A stretch of 64,000 nt of DNA, taken from NCBI GenBank assembly GCA_965200525.1, contig OZ241368.1, positions 5,704,001-5,768,000 of the forward strand. Reading direction: 5' to 3'. A program made the position numbers and the translations under genes. The notes under the pieces were generated by a model. It searched no databases, had not been told where the DNA came from, and saw nothing but the letters and a program-made list of their open reading frames with translations. This document shows, one piece after another, positions 24,792 through 33,827 of the stretch (position 1 is its first letter; each line of letters begins with the position of its first letter). The DNA comes from JANNPJ01 sp965200525 (GTDB lineage: Bacteria; Actinomycetota; Actinomycetes; Actinomycetales; Kineosporiaceae).

Positions 24792-26621
24792 ATGTCGCTC
24801 GTGATCAGGCTGCTCGGCACGCCGATGATCGAGGCCGACGACCGGTTCGCGCCGATGGCCCCCCGCGGTCGCAAGTCGTGGGCGGTGCTGGCCTACGTGC
24901 TCCTGGCCGAGCGGCCGCCGGCCCGGCGGCGGCTGGCCGAGCTGCTGTTCGCGGACGCCGACGATCCGCTCGGCGCGCTGCGCTGGAGCCTGGCCGAGAT
25001 CCGGCGCGGGCTGCGGCCGTATGGCGACCTCAGCGGCGACCCGGTGACGATCCGGTTCGACGACGGCGTGCGGGTGGTGGTCGACGTCCTGGATCCGGGC
25101 GGTGACGACCCCGACGACGAGGCGGCCGAGCCGTTCGACGGCGAGCTCCTGGCCGGGATGAGCTTCGAGGGTTGCGAGGCGTTCGAGTCGTGGCTGATGA
25201 TGCAGCGCCGTCGGCTGACCACCGCGGTCGACGGTCGGCTGCGGGAGCGGGCGCTGCGCGAGCTCGGCGCCGGCCGGCCCGGCGGCGCGCTGGCGGCGGC
25301 CGGTCAGCTGGTGCAGCGCAACCCGCTCGACGAGAGCGGGCAGGAGTTGCTGATCCTGACCCTGGCCCGGCTGGGGGAGCGGCGCCTGGCCCTGGAGCAG
25401 TTGGCCAGTTGCGAGCAGCTGTTCCGCCGGCAGCTGGGAGTGGAGCCGTCGCCCTCACTGCGGCGCGCGGCCGAGGTCGAGCCGGTCACGGTGCCGTCCT
25501 CGGATCGGGCCGGCCGGGCCGCGGCCCGGGCCCAGCTCGAGTCCGGCCACGGCGCCGTCTCGGCCGGCGCCGTCGACACCGGGCTCGGGCTGCTGCGCCG
25601 GGCCGCCGACCAGGCCCAGGCCGCCGGCGACCGGGCCCTGCAGGTCGAGGCCCTGCTGGAGCTCGGCGGCTCGCTGGTGCACGCGGCCCGGGGTCGCGAC
25701 GAGGAGGGCGCCGTCGTCCTGCACCAGGCCCTGTCGCTGGTCGGCACGGACGGCGACCCCCGGGCGGCGGCCCGGGCCTGCCGGGAGCTGGGCTTCGTCG
25801 ACGTCCAGGCCGGTCGTCGCGACCAGGCCGCCCGCTGGCTGACCCAGGCCGAGCAGCTGGCCGGGGACGACGCCGGCGAGCTGGCCGCGATCCTCGGCGT
25901 GCACGGGATGAACCTGTCCGACTCGGCCCGCTACGGCGAGGCCCTGGAGGTGCTGGACCGGTCGGTGGAGCACGCCCGAGGCGCCGGGGCCCGCCGTCAG
26001 CAGGCCTGGTCGTTGTCCCTGATCGGGCGGGTACACCTGCTTCGCGGCCGGCTCGGGCCGGCCCGGTCGGTGCTCGGCGAGACCCTGGACCTGGTCCGGG
26101 CCGAGCGCTGGACGGCCTTTTCGCCCTGGCCGCAGACCCTGCTGGCCGACGTCGACCTGGCCGAGCAGCGCCACGACGTGGCCCGGGACGGGTACGCCCA
26201 GGCGTACGCCCTCGGCTGCCAGCTCGGTGACCCGTGCTGGGAGGGGATGGCGGCCCGGGGGCTGGCCCTGGTCGAGGCCCGCACCGGCTCGCCCGGCCGG
26301 GCCCTGGAACTGCTCGACGACGGCCGCTCCCGGGCGACCCGCTGGCCCGATCCGTACCAGTGGGTGCACGCCGCCGTCCTGGACGCGGCCTGCGAGGTCG
26401 CCGTCACGATCGGCGACGGCCGCGCGCCCCGGCTGGTCGGGGAGCTGGAGACGCTGGCCGGGCGGACCGGGATGCCCGAGTTCGTGGTCCGCTCATACCT
26501 GCACGCGGCCCGGCTCGGCCGGCCGGGCGCGGTCGGGGCCGCCGCCCTGGCCGTGGCTGACATCGACAACCCGGTGCTGGCCGGTCTGGTCGGCGCGGCC
26601 GAACGGCGTCCAGGTGCCTGA
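24792..26621 (+). CDS. BTAD-domain transcriptional regulator with TPR-like C-terminus
   Basis: A 609-residue SARP-related protein. Residues 1-95 form a winged-helix-like domain (IRLLGTPMIEADDRF, RGRKSWAVLAYVLLAE, LRWSLAEIRRGLRPYG). Residues 110-230 are the bacterial transcriptional activator domain (LLAGMSFEGCEAFESWLMMQRRRL, RALRELGAGRPGGALAAAGQL, EQLFRRQLGVEPSPSLR). Residues 260-600 are Ala/Leu-rich TPR-like helices. No ATPase domain is seen. ATG 24792 is used; the longer open frame overlaps the methyltransferase. Its 3' end overlaps the next small gene by 8 bp. Target and signal are unknown. Confidence 0.8.
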   Translation: MSLVIRLLGTPMIEADDRFAPMAPRGRKSWAVLAYVLLAERPPARRRLAELLFADADDPLGALRWSLAEIRRGLRPYGDLSGDPVTIRFDDGVRVVVDVLDPGGDDPDDEAAEPFDGELLAGMSFEGCEAFESWLMMQRRRLTTAVDGRLRERALRELGAGRPGGALAAAGQLVQRNPLDESGQELLILTLARLGERRLALEQLASCEQLFRRQLGVEPSPSLRRAAEVEPVTVPSSDRAGRAAARAQLESGHGAVSAGAVDTGLGLLRRAADQAQAAGDRALQVEALLELGGSLVHAARGRDEEGAVVLHQALSLVGTDGDPRAAARACRELGFVDVQAGRRDQAARWLTQAEQLAGDDAGELAAILGVHGMNLSDSARYGEALEVLDRSVEHARGAGARRQQAWSLSLIGRVHLLRGRLGPARSVLGETLDLVRAERWTAFSPWPQTLLADVDLAEQRHDVARDGYAQAYALGCQLGDPCWEGMAARGLALVEARTGSPGRALELLDDGRSRATRWPDPYQWVHAAVLDAACEVAVTIGDGRAPRLVGELETLAGRTGMPEFVVRSYLHAARLGRPGAVGAAALAVADIDNPVLAGLVGAAERRPGA

Positions 26622-26958
26622 CCGGCGCCGTCGTCTGCTCGACGACCTGGCCGTCAACACCGTCGACGTGGCCCGGCTGGAGTTCGAGCGGGCCCGGCTG
26701 ATCGAAGCCTCACAGTCGTCCAACGCCGACGACGAGCACGACCCGGAGGGGGCCACGATCGCCTTCGAGCGCGAGCAGCTCACCTCGATGCTGGACCGGG
26801 CCCGGCTGACCGGGGACCGGTTGCGCCAGGCCCTCGAGGATCTGGCCCACGGCCGCTACGGCCGGTGCGAGCGGTGTGGCCGGCCGATCGATCCGGAGCG
26901 ACTGGAGGTGCGGCCGTCGACCCGGCTCTGCATCAACTGTGCCCGGCTCGGTCTCTGA
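26614..26958 (+). CDS. DksA/TraR-type C4 zinc-finger protein
   Basis: A 114-residue protein with an N-terminal helical hairpin (about 10-75, rich in Arg, Glu and Leu) and a C-terminal zinc finger CERCGRPIDPERLEVRPS...CINC, Cys-x2-Cys-x17-Cys-x2-Cys. DksA-family proteins act through the RNA polymerase secondary channel; the actinobacterial homologues are poorly studied. The GTG at 26614 overlaps the end of the BTAD gene, so the two are translationally coupled. A direct repeat GGTGCGTTCG/GGTACGTTCG (27013, 27033) lies downstream in the next promoter region. Confidence 0.85.
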   Translation: MPDRRRRLLDDLAVNTVDVARLEFERARLIEASQSSNADDEHDPEGATIAFEREQLTSMLDRARLTGDRLRQALEDLAHGRYGRCERCGRPIDPERLEVRPSTRLCINCARLGL

Positions 26959-27071
26959 CTTTTCGGGGACAGGACGCACCGAGTTTCCCTTTGGCCTGGT
27001 ATGACTACCGATGGTGCGTTCGTCCTACTGAGGGTACGTTCGCTGAGCTCAACGGGTCCGGAGGATCAACG

Positions 27072-29507
27072 ATGCCACGACAAGAACTGCTCACCCGCCG
27101 ACTCGCGGCGCTGGCGGTGGGGGTGACGGTGGCGGCCGCCGCCACCGCCGTGGCCACCGGCGGCTCGGCCCTGGCCACCTCGCCGGACGTGGTGATCAGC
27201 CAGGTCTACGGCGGCGGCGGCAACTCCGGCGCACTGTTCACCAACGACTACATCGAGCTGCAGAACCTGGGCGCCGCTCCGGTCGACCTCACCGGCTGGA
27301 CCGTGCAGTACTCCTCGGCCACCGGCACCACCTGGGCGAGCACACCGCTGACCGGCGTCATCGCGCCCGACGACGTTTACCTGATCCAGGAGGCGGCCGG
27401 AGCCACGCCGAGCACGCCGCTGCCGACCCCGAACGCCACCGGCACGCTGGCCCTCAGCGGATCGGCGGGCAAGGTGGCCCTGGTCGACAACGCGACCGCC
27501 CTGGCCTGCAGCACCGGCTGCGCCACCACCGCCGGCGTACGGGACCTCATCGGCTACGGCAGCACCGCCAGCTCGTTCGAGACCGCACCGACGGCCAACC
27601 TCAGCAACAGCACCGCCGCGCTGCGGGCCGGCGCCGACACCGACAACAACGCGGCCGACTTCAGCATCGGCGCGCCGGTGCCGCGGGCCTCCGGTGGCGG
27701 ATCGAGCCCGACGCCGTCGCCGTCGGTCACGGTCACGCCGACCGAGACGCCGTCCCCGACCCCGACCGTCACCGTCCCGCCGGTCACCGCCCGGATCCAC
27801 GACATCCAGGGCGCCACCCACATCTCGCCGCTCAAGGGCCAGAAGGTGGCCTCGGTCCCGGGCGTCGTCTTCGCCAAGAGCGCCAGTGGGTTCTGGATGC
27901 AGGACCCGACGCCGGACTCGGACGTCGCCACCAGCGAGGGCATCTTCGTCTTCACCGGCGCCGCACCGGCCGTGGCCGTGCAGGACTCGGTGACCGTCAA
28001 CGGCACCGTGTCGGAGTTCCGGCCCGGCGGCAGCGGCGGTTCCACCAACCTGAGCACCACCGAGATCGGCGGCACGCCGACGGTCACCGTGCTCGCTCAC
28101 AACGCCAAGCTGCCCGCGGCCACCCTGGTCGGCAGCGGCGGGCGGGTGCCGCCGCCGGCCGTGATCGACGACGACGCCACCGGCGACGTCGAGACCAGCG
28201 GCACGTTCGACGCCACCAGTGACGGCATCGACTTCTGGGAGTCGATGGAGGGCATGCGGATCCAGCTCACCAACCCGGGCGTGGTCGGCCCGACCAACTC
28301 GTTCGGCGAGTTCTTCGTCGCGCCGTCCGGCAGCAGCACCCGCACCAAGCGCGGCGGCCTGGCCATCACCAGCACCGACTTCAACCCGGAGCGGGTGATG
28401 GTGGACGACGTCCTGTCGGCCACCCCGACCGTGAACGTCGGCGACAAGCTGTCGGGCAAGATCATCGGCCCGCTGGACTACTCGTTTGGCAACTTCGAGC
28501 TGCTGCCGATCACCACCCCGGTGGTCAATTCGGGCGATCTCAAGGCCGAGACGACGACCGGGGTGACCTCGGCCAAGCAGCTGGCGGTGGCCACGTTCAA
28601 CGTCGAGAACCTGGCCCCGAGCGATCCGCAGGCCAAGTTCGACGGCCTGGCCGGCGCCCTGGTCAACAACCTCAAGGCCCCCGATCTGGTGGCCCTGGAG
28701 GAGATCCAGGACAACAGCGGCGCCACCGACAACGGCGTGGTCGCCTCCGACCAGACGATGGACAAGCTGATCGCGGCGATCACCGCGGCCGGTGGCCCGA
28801 GCTACCGGTACCGCTCGATCGACCCGGTGAACGACGCCGACGGCGGCCAGCCGGGCGGCAACATCCGGCAGGTCTTCATGTACCGGACCGACCGGGGCCT
28901 GGCCTTCGTCGACCGGGCCGGCGCAGACTCGACCACCGCAGACTCGGTGGTGAACACCGGTGGGGTGCCGTCGCTGAAGTACTCGCCCGGCCGGATCGAC
29001 CCGACCAGCACGGCCTGGAACAGCAGCCGCAAGCCGCTGGCGGGGGAGTTCACGTTCCGCGGGCACACCGTGTTCGTGATCGCCAACCACTTCAACTCCA
29101 AGGGCGGCGACCAGCCCCTGTTCGGGCACTTCCAGCCGCCGAGCTTCCCCTCGGAGACCCAGCGGCATCAGCAGGCGACCGAGGTCCGGGACTTCGTGGA
29201 CCAGATCCGGGCGGTGAGCTCCAGTGCCGACATCGTCGTGCTGGGCGACCTGAACGACTTCGACTTCACCCGGACGACCGGCATTCTCACCGCCGGCGGG
29301 GCGCTCACCGACCTGCCGGCCACATTGCCGGCCAACGAGCGCTACACCTACGTGTACGAGGGCAACTCCGAGGTGCTCGACCACATCCTGATCTCGCCGG
29401 CCCTGGCCGGGACCAGCTACAAGTACGACGTCGTCCATTTGAACAGCGAATTCGCCGTCCAGTTGAGCGACCACGACCCGCAGGTGGTGCGGCTGCCGCT
29501 GCCCTGA
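27072..29507 (+). CDS. secreted ExeM-like nuclease: lamin-tail domain plus endonuclease/exonuclease/phosphatase domain
   Basis: An 811-residue secreted protein. A signal peptide (about 1-36, ending ALATS) is followed by a lamin-tail domain (about 38-165: VVISQVYGGGGNSGALFTNDYIELQNLG), a Pro/Thr/Ser linker (about 210-238), an OB-like region (about 240-500) and the EEP catalytic domain (about 510-811: VATFNVENL, LVALEEIQDN, VIANHFNSKGGD, VVLGDLNDFDF, SDHDPQVVRLPL). The EEP residues Asn, Glu, His and Asp are all visible. It is most likely an extracellular DNase, for phosphate or nucleotide scavenging or biofilm DNA. ATG 27072 has GGAGGATCAACG upstream. It ends at a shared hairpin terminator. Confidence 0.9.
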   Translation: MPRQELLTRRLAALAVGVTVAAAATAVATGGSALATSPDVVISQVYGGGGNSGALFTNDYIELQNLGAAPVDLTGWTVQYSSATGTTWASTPLTGVIAPDDVYLIQEAAGATPSTPLPTPNATGTLALSGSAGKVALVDNATALACSTGCATTAGVRDLIGYGSTASSFETAPTANLSNSTAALRAGADTDNNAADFSIGAPVPRASGGGSSPTPSPSVTVTPTETPSPTPTVTVPPVTARIHDIQGATHISPLKGQKVASVPGVVFAKSASGFWMQDPTPDSDVATSEGIFVFTGAAPAVAVQDSVTVNGTVSEFRPGGSGGSTNLSTTEIGGTPTVTVLAHNAKLPAATLVGSGGRVPPPAVIDDDATGDVETSGTFDATSDGIDFWESMEGMRIQLTNPGVVGPTNSFGEFFVAPSGSSTRTKRGGLAITSTDFNPERVMVDDVLSATPTVNVGDKLSGKIIGPLDYSFGNFELLPITTPVVNSGDLKAETTTGVTSAKQLAVATFNVENLAPSDPQAKFDGLAGALVNNLKAPDLVALEEIQDNSGATDNGVVASDQTMDKLIAAITAAGGPSYRYRSIDPVNDADGGQPGGNIRQVFMYRTDRGLAFVDRAGADSTTADSVVNTGGVPSLKYSPGRIDPTSTAWNSSRKPLAGEFTFRGHTVFVIANHFNSKGGDQPLFGHFQPPSFPSETQRHQQATEVRDFVDQIRAVSSSADIVVLGDLNDFDFTRTTGILTAGGALTDLPATLPANERYTYVYEGNSEVLDHILISPALAGTSYKYDVVHLNSEFAVQLSDHDPQVVRLPLP

Positions 29508-29529
29508 TCCTGAAGTGAACTGACCGGAG

Positions 29530-29558
29530 ACCCCGGGCGCGCACCGCGCCCGGGGTTT
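29530..29558. terminator. bidirectional hairpin terminator between the nuclease and GH26-like genes
   Basis: The arms CCCCGGGCGCG (29531-29541) and CGCGCCCGGGG (29545-29555) pair perfectly around CAC, with an extra A-T pair and TTT on the plus side. Two convergent genes end on either side. Confidence 0.85.
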
Positions 29559-29564
29559 CCGGGT

Positions 29565-30680
29565 CTACTCGCCGAACAGCTTCTTGAAGGCCTTGCCGCC
29601 CGCCCTGAGGTGGGTCTGCAGCCCGTGCTGACCGTCGGAGCCGTCGAAGTCGAAGTAGATCTGGTAGGCCACATTGTTCTTGGGGTCGGCCATGTAGGCG
29701 TGCATCCGGGTGATGAACGACGGGTTGTCCTCGCCGCCGCGGCCGTCCGGGCGCTTCCAGAGCGCCCACTCCGGCAGAGACACCCGCTTCTTGTGCTGCG
29801 CCGCGAAATCGGTCCAGAAGCCGAGGCCCCGGTCCGACGTCATCAGGTAGTCCCAGGCCGTGTTCTGCCGGGTCGTCTTGCAGGCGGCCGAGCAGTTCTT
29901 CGGGTAGGGGTAGCCGCCCGGCGTCCAGGTGAGGTCGTAGACGTCGATCCCGACGTAGTCGACGTAGCTGTCACCGGGGTAGTACTTGGTCGCGTCGTAC
30001 GTGGTGTAGCCGTTGACCGGGTTCCAGTCGAACTCGAACTTCTGGCCCGGCACCTTCTTCATCACCGTGACGATGTGCTTCCAGTAGCTGATGAAGTCCT
30101 TCGGGTGCTTGGTCGCCCAACGAGAGTTCTTGATGTTGAACTCCCAGCCGACCCGCAGGATGGCGTCGGCCTGGCCGGCCTTGACCAGACGCCGTCCGAG
30201 GGCGGCGAAATGGCTGTCGTAGCTGCCTTTCGCGCCGGTGGCCATGCTCGCGCTCTGCTTGGTCGGCAGCATCGGCACGGAGTAGACCAGCCGGTACGAC
30301 GAGTTCGTCCAGTACTTCAACCAGTCGGCCTGCTCCAGGCTCGACCAGCTGGTGCTGTCGTCGAACATCAGCGCGTACTTGGGGTCACGGCCCAGCCAGG
30401 CGCCGAACTTCTTCACCTCGGACGGGTTGACGCCGCGGAAGACGCCGAGGATCGGGTCCGCCGTCGCGGCTGTGCTCGGGCTGTCGCTCGGGGTAGCCAC
30501 CTGGGAGCCGGTGCTGGCCGAGGGCAACGCCGCCACCGGCAGGGCCGGGTCGTTGCCGGCCGAGGGGCGGAACTGGAAGACGAGCACGATGGCGATCAGT
30601 AGGGCGCAGACGAGGGCACCCGTCCAGAGGATGCGCGGGTCGAGGTTGCGCCCGGCCCGGGTCGATGGCGTGACCGTCAT
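29565..30680 (-). CDS. exported or membrane-anchored GH26-like glycoside hydrolase
   Basis: A 371-residue protein with a cytoplasmic basic start, one membrane helix (about 19-36), a Ser/Thr/Pro linker (about 45-75) and a beta/alpha-barrel catalytic domain. The probable acid/base is Glu180 in LRVGWEFN and the nucleophile Glu304 in SLPEWALWKRPDG, the GH26 pattern (mannanase-like). WLGRDPKYALMFDDSTSW and YVGIDVYDLTW are further family-type segments. It would act outside the cell on a beta-mannan or related wall polysaccharide; the substrate is unproven. ATG 30680 is preceded by a GGGAGGCGAGG stretch. It is convergent with the nuclease. Confidence 0.85.
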   Translation of the reverse strand: MTVTPSTRAGRNLDPRILWTGALVCALLIAIVLVFQFRPSAGNDPALPVAALPSASTGSQVATPSDSPSTAATADPILGVFRGVNPSEVKKFGAWLGRDPKYALMFDDSTSWSSLEQADWLKYWTNSSYRLVYSVPMLPTKQSASMATGAKGSYDSHFAALGRRLVKAGQADAILRVGWEFNIKNSRWATKHPKDFISYWKHIVTVMKKVPGQKFEFDWNPVNGYTTYDATKYYPGDSYVDYVGIDVYDLTWTPGGYPYPKNCSAACKTTRQNTAWDYLMTSDRGLGFWTDFAAQHKKRVSLPEWALWKRPDGRGGEDNPSFITRMHAYMADPKNNVAYQIYFDFDGSDGQHGLQTHLRAGGKAFKKLFGE

Positions 30681-31177
30681 GCCGACCTCGCCTCCCGGAA
30701 GTTGTCGTCCAGCGGACCGCGAGACGTCAGGTGCTGCCTGTTCATGACCACCAGGTGGGACAGGGCGGGCACTCCGGCTGAATGCCCGGGCACCGGCCGG
30801 GAAAGGTTGGAGCAGGCGACGGGCTGCACCTGCACGGCAACTGCCGACTCTGCCTCAGGGTAGGTCGGCGCCGGCGGGCGGCCGGACCGGCGGCCGGACG
30901 TTCGCGCGCTCGGCGTAGCCATAGTCACCGTGCGTACATGGACATCAGGGTTGCCGGGCCACCCGCCACCGCGCGTGCTCATGCCTTTCCCACGCACCGC
31001 CGATGCGGGTGGTTCACCGCCGAGCCTGGCCAATGCCTGTGAATCCGCGCTGATCACATACAGCAAGCTGCTGGGGTTCGACGTGGCCCGGCCGTTGCGC
31101 TCGGTCGACGTCGACCGGGTCTCGTGTCCCATGCGCCCTATCATGACCGAAGATCTCATAATCGCACCCTCACGTAG
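30681..31177. other. about 500 bp without a supported gene
   Basis: This is the 5' side of the GH26-like gene. Short open frames on both strands look like chance GC-rich frames with no family features. The stretch holds a perfect 16-bp palindrome CGGTCGACGTCGACCG (31102-31117) and an ACCCT-cacgt-AGGGT inverted repeat near 31165. I found no tRNA, riboswitch core or insertion-sequence end. Confidence 0.6.
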
Positions 31178-31816
31178 GGTCATGTTTGGGGCAATACTGG
31201 AATCTTCGTCACCTCGGCGTCCCGTGGTCGGGTCGGGTGGGCAACGAGAATCTGGGTCCACCAGACAGGAGCCGACAAGCCGACCGGAGCCCGCGACATC
31301 ACGCTGCGCTTCCTGGCCGCGCCGACCGATGCCGGGTACTCGGGCAACGTCAGTGGCGGCCGGGTGCTGGAGTGGATCGACAAGGCCGGGTTCGCCTGAG
31401 CTGTCGGCTGGGGCGGCAGCTACAGCGTCATGGCCTATGCGGGCAGTGTGCGGTTCTCCCTCCCGGTCCGGGTCGGACATCTGGTTGAGGCGACGGCGAG
31501 CGCGGCCAACATCGCGGTGCACGCCGGTGGGGTGCGCGTCTACCGGCCGCCGCTCATCGGTCACCTGGTCGAGGTGCAGGCCCGGCTGTTGGTCACCGGG
31601 ACCAGCAGCATGCACATCAGCGTCCATGTCCGCTCGGCCGACCCGGCCTCGGCCGACCTGGAACTGACCACGCACTGCTTGATCGTGTTCGTGTCGCTGG
31701 ACGCCGACGGGGCGGCGGTGGAGGCCCGGCCGTGGGTGCCGGTCTCGCCCGAGGACCGGGCCCTGGAGGCCCACGCCCGGCACCTGATCGAGTTGCGCAG
31801 TAACGTCGACCGCTGA
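31178..31816 (+). pseudogene. decayed hotdog-fold acyl-CoA thioesterase
   Basis: The reading frame after a TAG at 31175 encodes a family-like thioesterase: ITLRFLAAPTDAGYSGN, GGRVLEWIDKAGFA, then TGA at 31397-31399, then AVGWGGSYSVMAYAGSVRF. The stop falls where, from memory, homologues have Cys (DKAGYACAVGW). There is no in-frame ATG, GTG or TTG start between the TAG and the first family motif. After the stop, the motif VRFSLPVRVGHLVEA is followed by a second, diverged copy (VRVYRPPLIGHLVEV), an apparent internal duplication of about 28 codons. The remaining 128-codon frame from ATG 31430 could still make a C-terminal half. Confidence 0.7.
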
Positions 31817-31846
31817 GCGCCCGTTGATCCGAAGGACTGATTCGCC

Positions 31847-33166
31847 ATGAGCCCGGCCACTGCCGCGACTGCCGTCCAGGAGGTCGTGGCCCTGGCCCGC
31901 GACCTGATCCGGATCGACACCACCAACACCGGGGATCCGGCCACCACGGTCGGGGAACGAGCGGCGGCCGAGTACGTGGCCGCCTCGCTCGAGGACGCCG
32001 GCTACGAGACGACCTACCTGGAGGCCGGCGCCCGCGGCCGGGGCAACGTGATCGCCCGGCTGCCCGGGGCCGATCCGATCCGCGGGGCGTTGCTGATCCA
32101 CGCCCACCTCGATGTCGTCCCGTTCGACGCCTCGGAGTGGACCGTGCACCCGCTGTCCGGTGAGGTCCGGGACGGCTACCTGTGGGGCCGCGGCGCGGTC
32201 GACATGAAGCACATGGCGGCCATGACGCTGGCCGTGGCCCGGCAGTTCAAGCGGGAGGGCACGGTTCCGCCCCGCGATCTGGTCTTCGCCTTCGTCTCCG
32301 ACGAGGAGGCCGGCGGCGTGCTCGGTGCCCAGTGGCTGGTCGAGCACCGGCCGGACCTGTTCGAGGGGGTGACCGAGGCGATCAGCGAGGTCGGCGGCTT
32401 CTCGGTGACGCTGGCCGACGGCGTCCGGGGATATCTGGTCGAGACGGCCGAGAAGGGCGTCATGTGGCTGCGGCTCAAGGCCCGGGGTGTGGCCGGGCAC
32501 GGGTCGATGATCAACAATGACAACGCGGTGGCCAAACTGGCAGCCGGCGTGGCCCGGCTCGATCAGCACGAGTTCCCCCTCATTCTCACGGACACGGTTC
32601 GGGACTTCCTGACTATCGTCGGCGAGCTGACCGGGGTGCCGTTCGACCCGGCCGACCCCGAGACCGCGGTGGCCCGGCTCGGAGGCTTGTCCCGGATGAT
32701 CGGCGCGACTCTGCGGGACACGGCCAACGTCACCATGTTCGACGCCGGCTATCGGGCCAATGTGGTGCCCTCGGTGGCCGACGCCACCGTGGACGGCCGG
32801 TTCCTGCCCGGCCGGGCCGAGGCGTTCGAGGCCGAACTGCGGGCCGTGCTGGGCCCGGAGATCGAGGTCGACTCGCAGTTCCTGCCGGCCGTCGAGACGT
32901 CCTTCGACGGCCGGCTGGTCGATCGAATGACCGCGGCCGTGCTGGCCGAGGACCCGGGAGCCCGGATACTGCCCTACATGCTCTCGGCCGGCACGGACGC
33001 AAAGTCGTTTCAGCGTCTCGGTATTCGCAATTTCGGGTTCGCGCCGCTGAAATTACCGGCGGATCTGGACTTCACCGCGCTCTTCCACGGTGTCGACGAG
33101 CGAGTGCCGACCGAAGCCCTCGAGTTCGGCGCTGCCGTCCTGCACCGCCTGCTGTCCGACTGCTGA
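31847..33166 (+). CDS. M20-family metallopeptidase (ArgE/DapE/carboxypeptidase type)
   Basis: A 439-residue cytosolic zinc peptidase. The metal ligands are in LLIHAHLDVVPF (His), WGRGAVDMKHMAA (bridging Asp), FAFVSDEEAGG (general-base Glu and ligand Glu), and the C-terminal FHGVDERVP (His). The lid domain is about 205-320. It has the same architecture as actinobacterial M20/M25/M40 dipeptidases of unknown substrate. ATG 31847 follows CCGAAGGACTG. It lies 30 bp after the thioesterase remnant. Its stop is followed by a 10-bp tandem repeat. Confidence 0.92.
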   Translation: MSPATAATAVQEVVALARDLIRIDTTNTGDPATTVGERAAAEYVAASLEDAGYETTYLEAGARGRGNVIARLPGADPIRGALLIHAHLDVVPFDASEWTVHPLSGEVRDGYLWGRGAVDMKHMAAMTLAVARQFKREGTVPPRDLVFAFVSDEEAGGVLGAQWLVEHRPDLFEGVTEAISEVGGFSVTLADGVRGYLVETAEKGVMWLRLKARGVAGHGSMINNDNAVAKLAAGVARLDQHEFPLILTDTVRDFLTIVGELTGVPFDPADPETAVARLGGLSRMIGATLRDTANVTMFDAGYRANVVPSVADATVDGRFLPGRAEAFEAELRAVLGPEIEVDSQFLPAVETSFDGRLVDRMTAAVLAEDPGARILPYMLSAGTDAKSFQRLGIRNFGFAPLKLPADLDFTALFHGVDERVPTEALEFGAAVLHRLLSDC

Positions 33167-33180
33167 CTGAACGGGCTGAC

Positions 33181-33230
33181 CAGTCCGGCCCAGTCCGGCC
33201 CAGTCCGGCCCAGTCCGGCCCAGTCCGGCC
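33181..33230. repeat. 10-bp perfect tandem repeat (5 copies) after the M20 peptidase
   Basis: CAGTCCGGCC repeated five times exactly, then a partial copy CATCCGGC. It begins 14 bp after the peptidase stop and lies between convergent genes. Confidence 0.97.
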
Positions 33231-33280
33231 CATCCGGCAGCACATACCGTTCCACCGGTCCAGTACGGCCCAGCCTGTCC

Positions 33281-33796
33281 TCAGCCCGCCTTGACCTCGT
33301 TCAGCAGGCCGGTTGCGACGTCGAACACGAACCCGCGGACGCGATCCTTGTGAACCACGAACGGGCTGGCCTGGATCCGTGCCAATGACTGGCTCACGTC
33401 GGCCTCGACGTCCGGGAAGGCCTCGGCGGCCCAGGCCGGTCGCAGGCCGGTGTCTTCCTGGATCGATTGCTTGAACGAGTCGTCCGTGAAAGTCAGCATG
33501 CCGCAGTCAGTGTGGTGAATGAGAATGATCTCGGTGGTGCCGAGCAGGCGCTGACTGATGGCCAGTGAACGGATCACGTCTTCGGTGACGACGCCGCCGG
33601 CGTTACGGATGACATGAGACTCACCTTCCTGCAGCCCCAGCGCTCCGTAGACGTTGATCCGAGCATCCATGCAGGCCACGACCGCGACGTGCCGGGACGG
33701 CGGCATCGGCAGCGGGCCCGAGAAGCCGGCCGTGTATTTCTGGTTGTTGAGCAAGAGCTCATCAGTAACTGGTGCAGAACCTGATGATTCGGTCAT
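33281..33796 (-). CDS. beta-carbonic anhydrase
   Basis: Interconverts CO2 and bicarbonate for carboxylases and pH control. The 171-residue protein has zinc ligands Cys42, His95 and Cys98 with the catalytic Asp44-Arg46 dyad (ACMDARINV and IHHTDCGM). It is a compact single-domain beta-class enzyme like the mycobacterial Rv1284 type. It starts at ATG 33796 with TAGGAG upstream. The promoter is unusually AT-rich for this genome and holds a palindrome, TTGACT-N5-AGTCAA, suggesting specific regulation. Confidence 0.93.
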   Translation of the reverse strand: MTESSGSAPVTDELLLNNQKYTAGFSGPLPMPPSRHVAVVACMDARINVYGALGLQEGESHVIRNAGGVVTEDVIRSLAISQRLLGTTEIILIHHTDCGMLTFTDDSFKQSIQEDTGLRPAWAAEAFPDVEADVSQSLARIQASPFVVHKDRVRGFVFDVATGLLNEVKAG

Positions 33797-33810
33797 GCGA
33801 AGCTCCTATC

Positions 33811-33827
33811 TTGACTAATTAAGTCAA
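33811..33827. promoter_or_regulatory. AT-rich palindrome upstream of carbonic anhydrase
   Basis: TTGACTAATTAAGTCAA has 6-base arms around 5 bases, 15-31 bp before the carbonic anhydrase start. It could be an operator overlapping the -10 region or, on the minus strand, include a TTGACT -35 element. The regulator is unknown. Confidence 0.5.

Noticed and set aside
30681..30960. c-di-GMP riboswitch in the GH26-like 5' region
   Set aside because: No GEMM core motifs could be recognised on the minus strand.
30782..31042. Short open frames in the 30.7-31.2 kb gap
   Set aside because: Arg/Pro/Gly-rich chance frames of a GC-rich genome, without ribosome sites or any family feature.
31102..31117. Perfect 16-bp palindrome CGGTCGACGTCGACCG
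   Set aside because: No neighbouring promoter or regulator that it would serve; GC-rich palindromes of this sort occur by chance. Noted but not called as an operator.
33181..33230. CRISPR-like array
   Set aside because: The units are 10 bp with no spacers; it is a simple tandem repeat.
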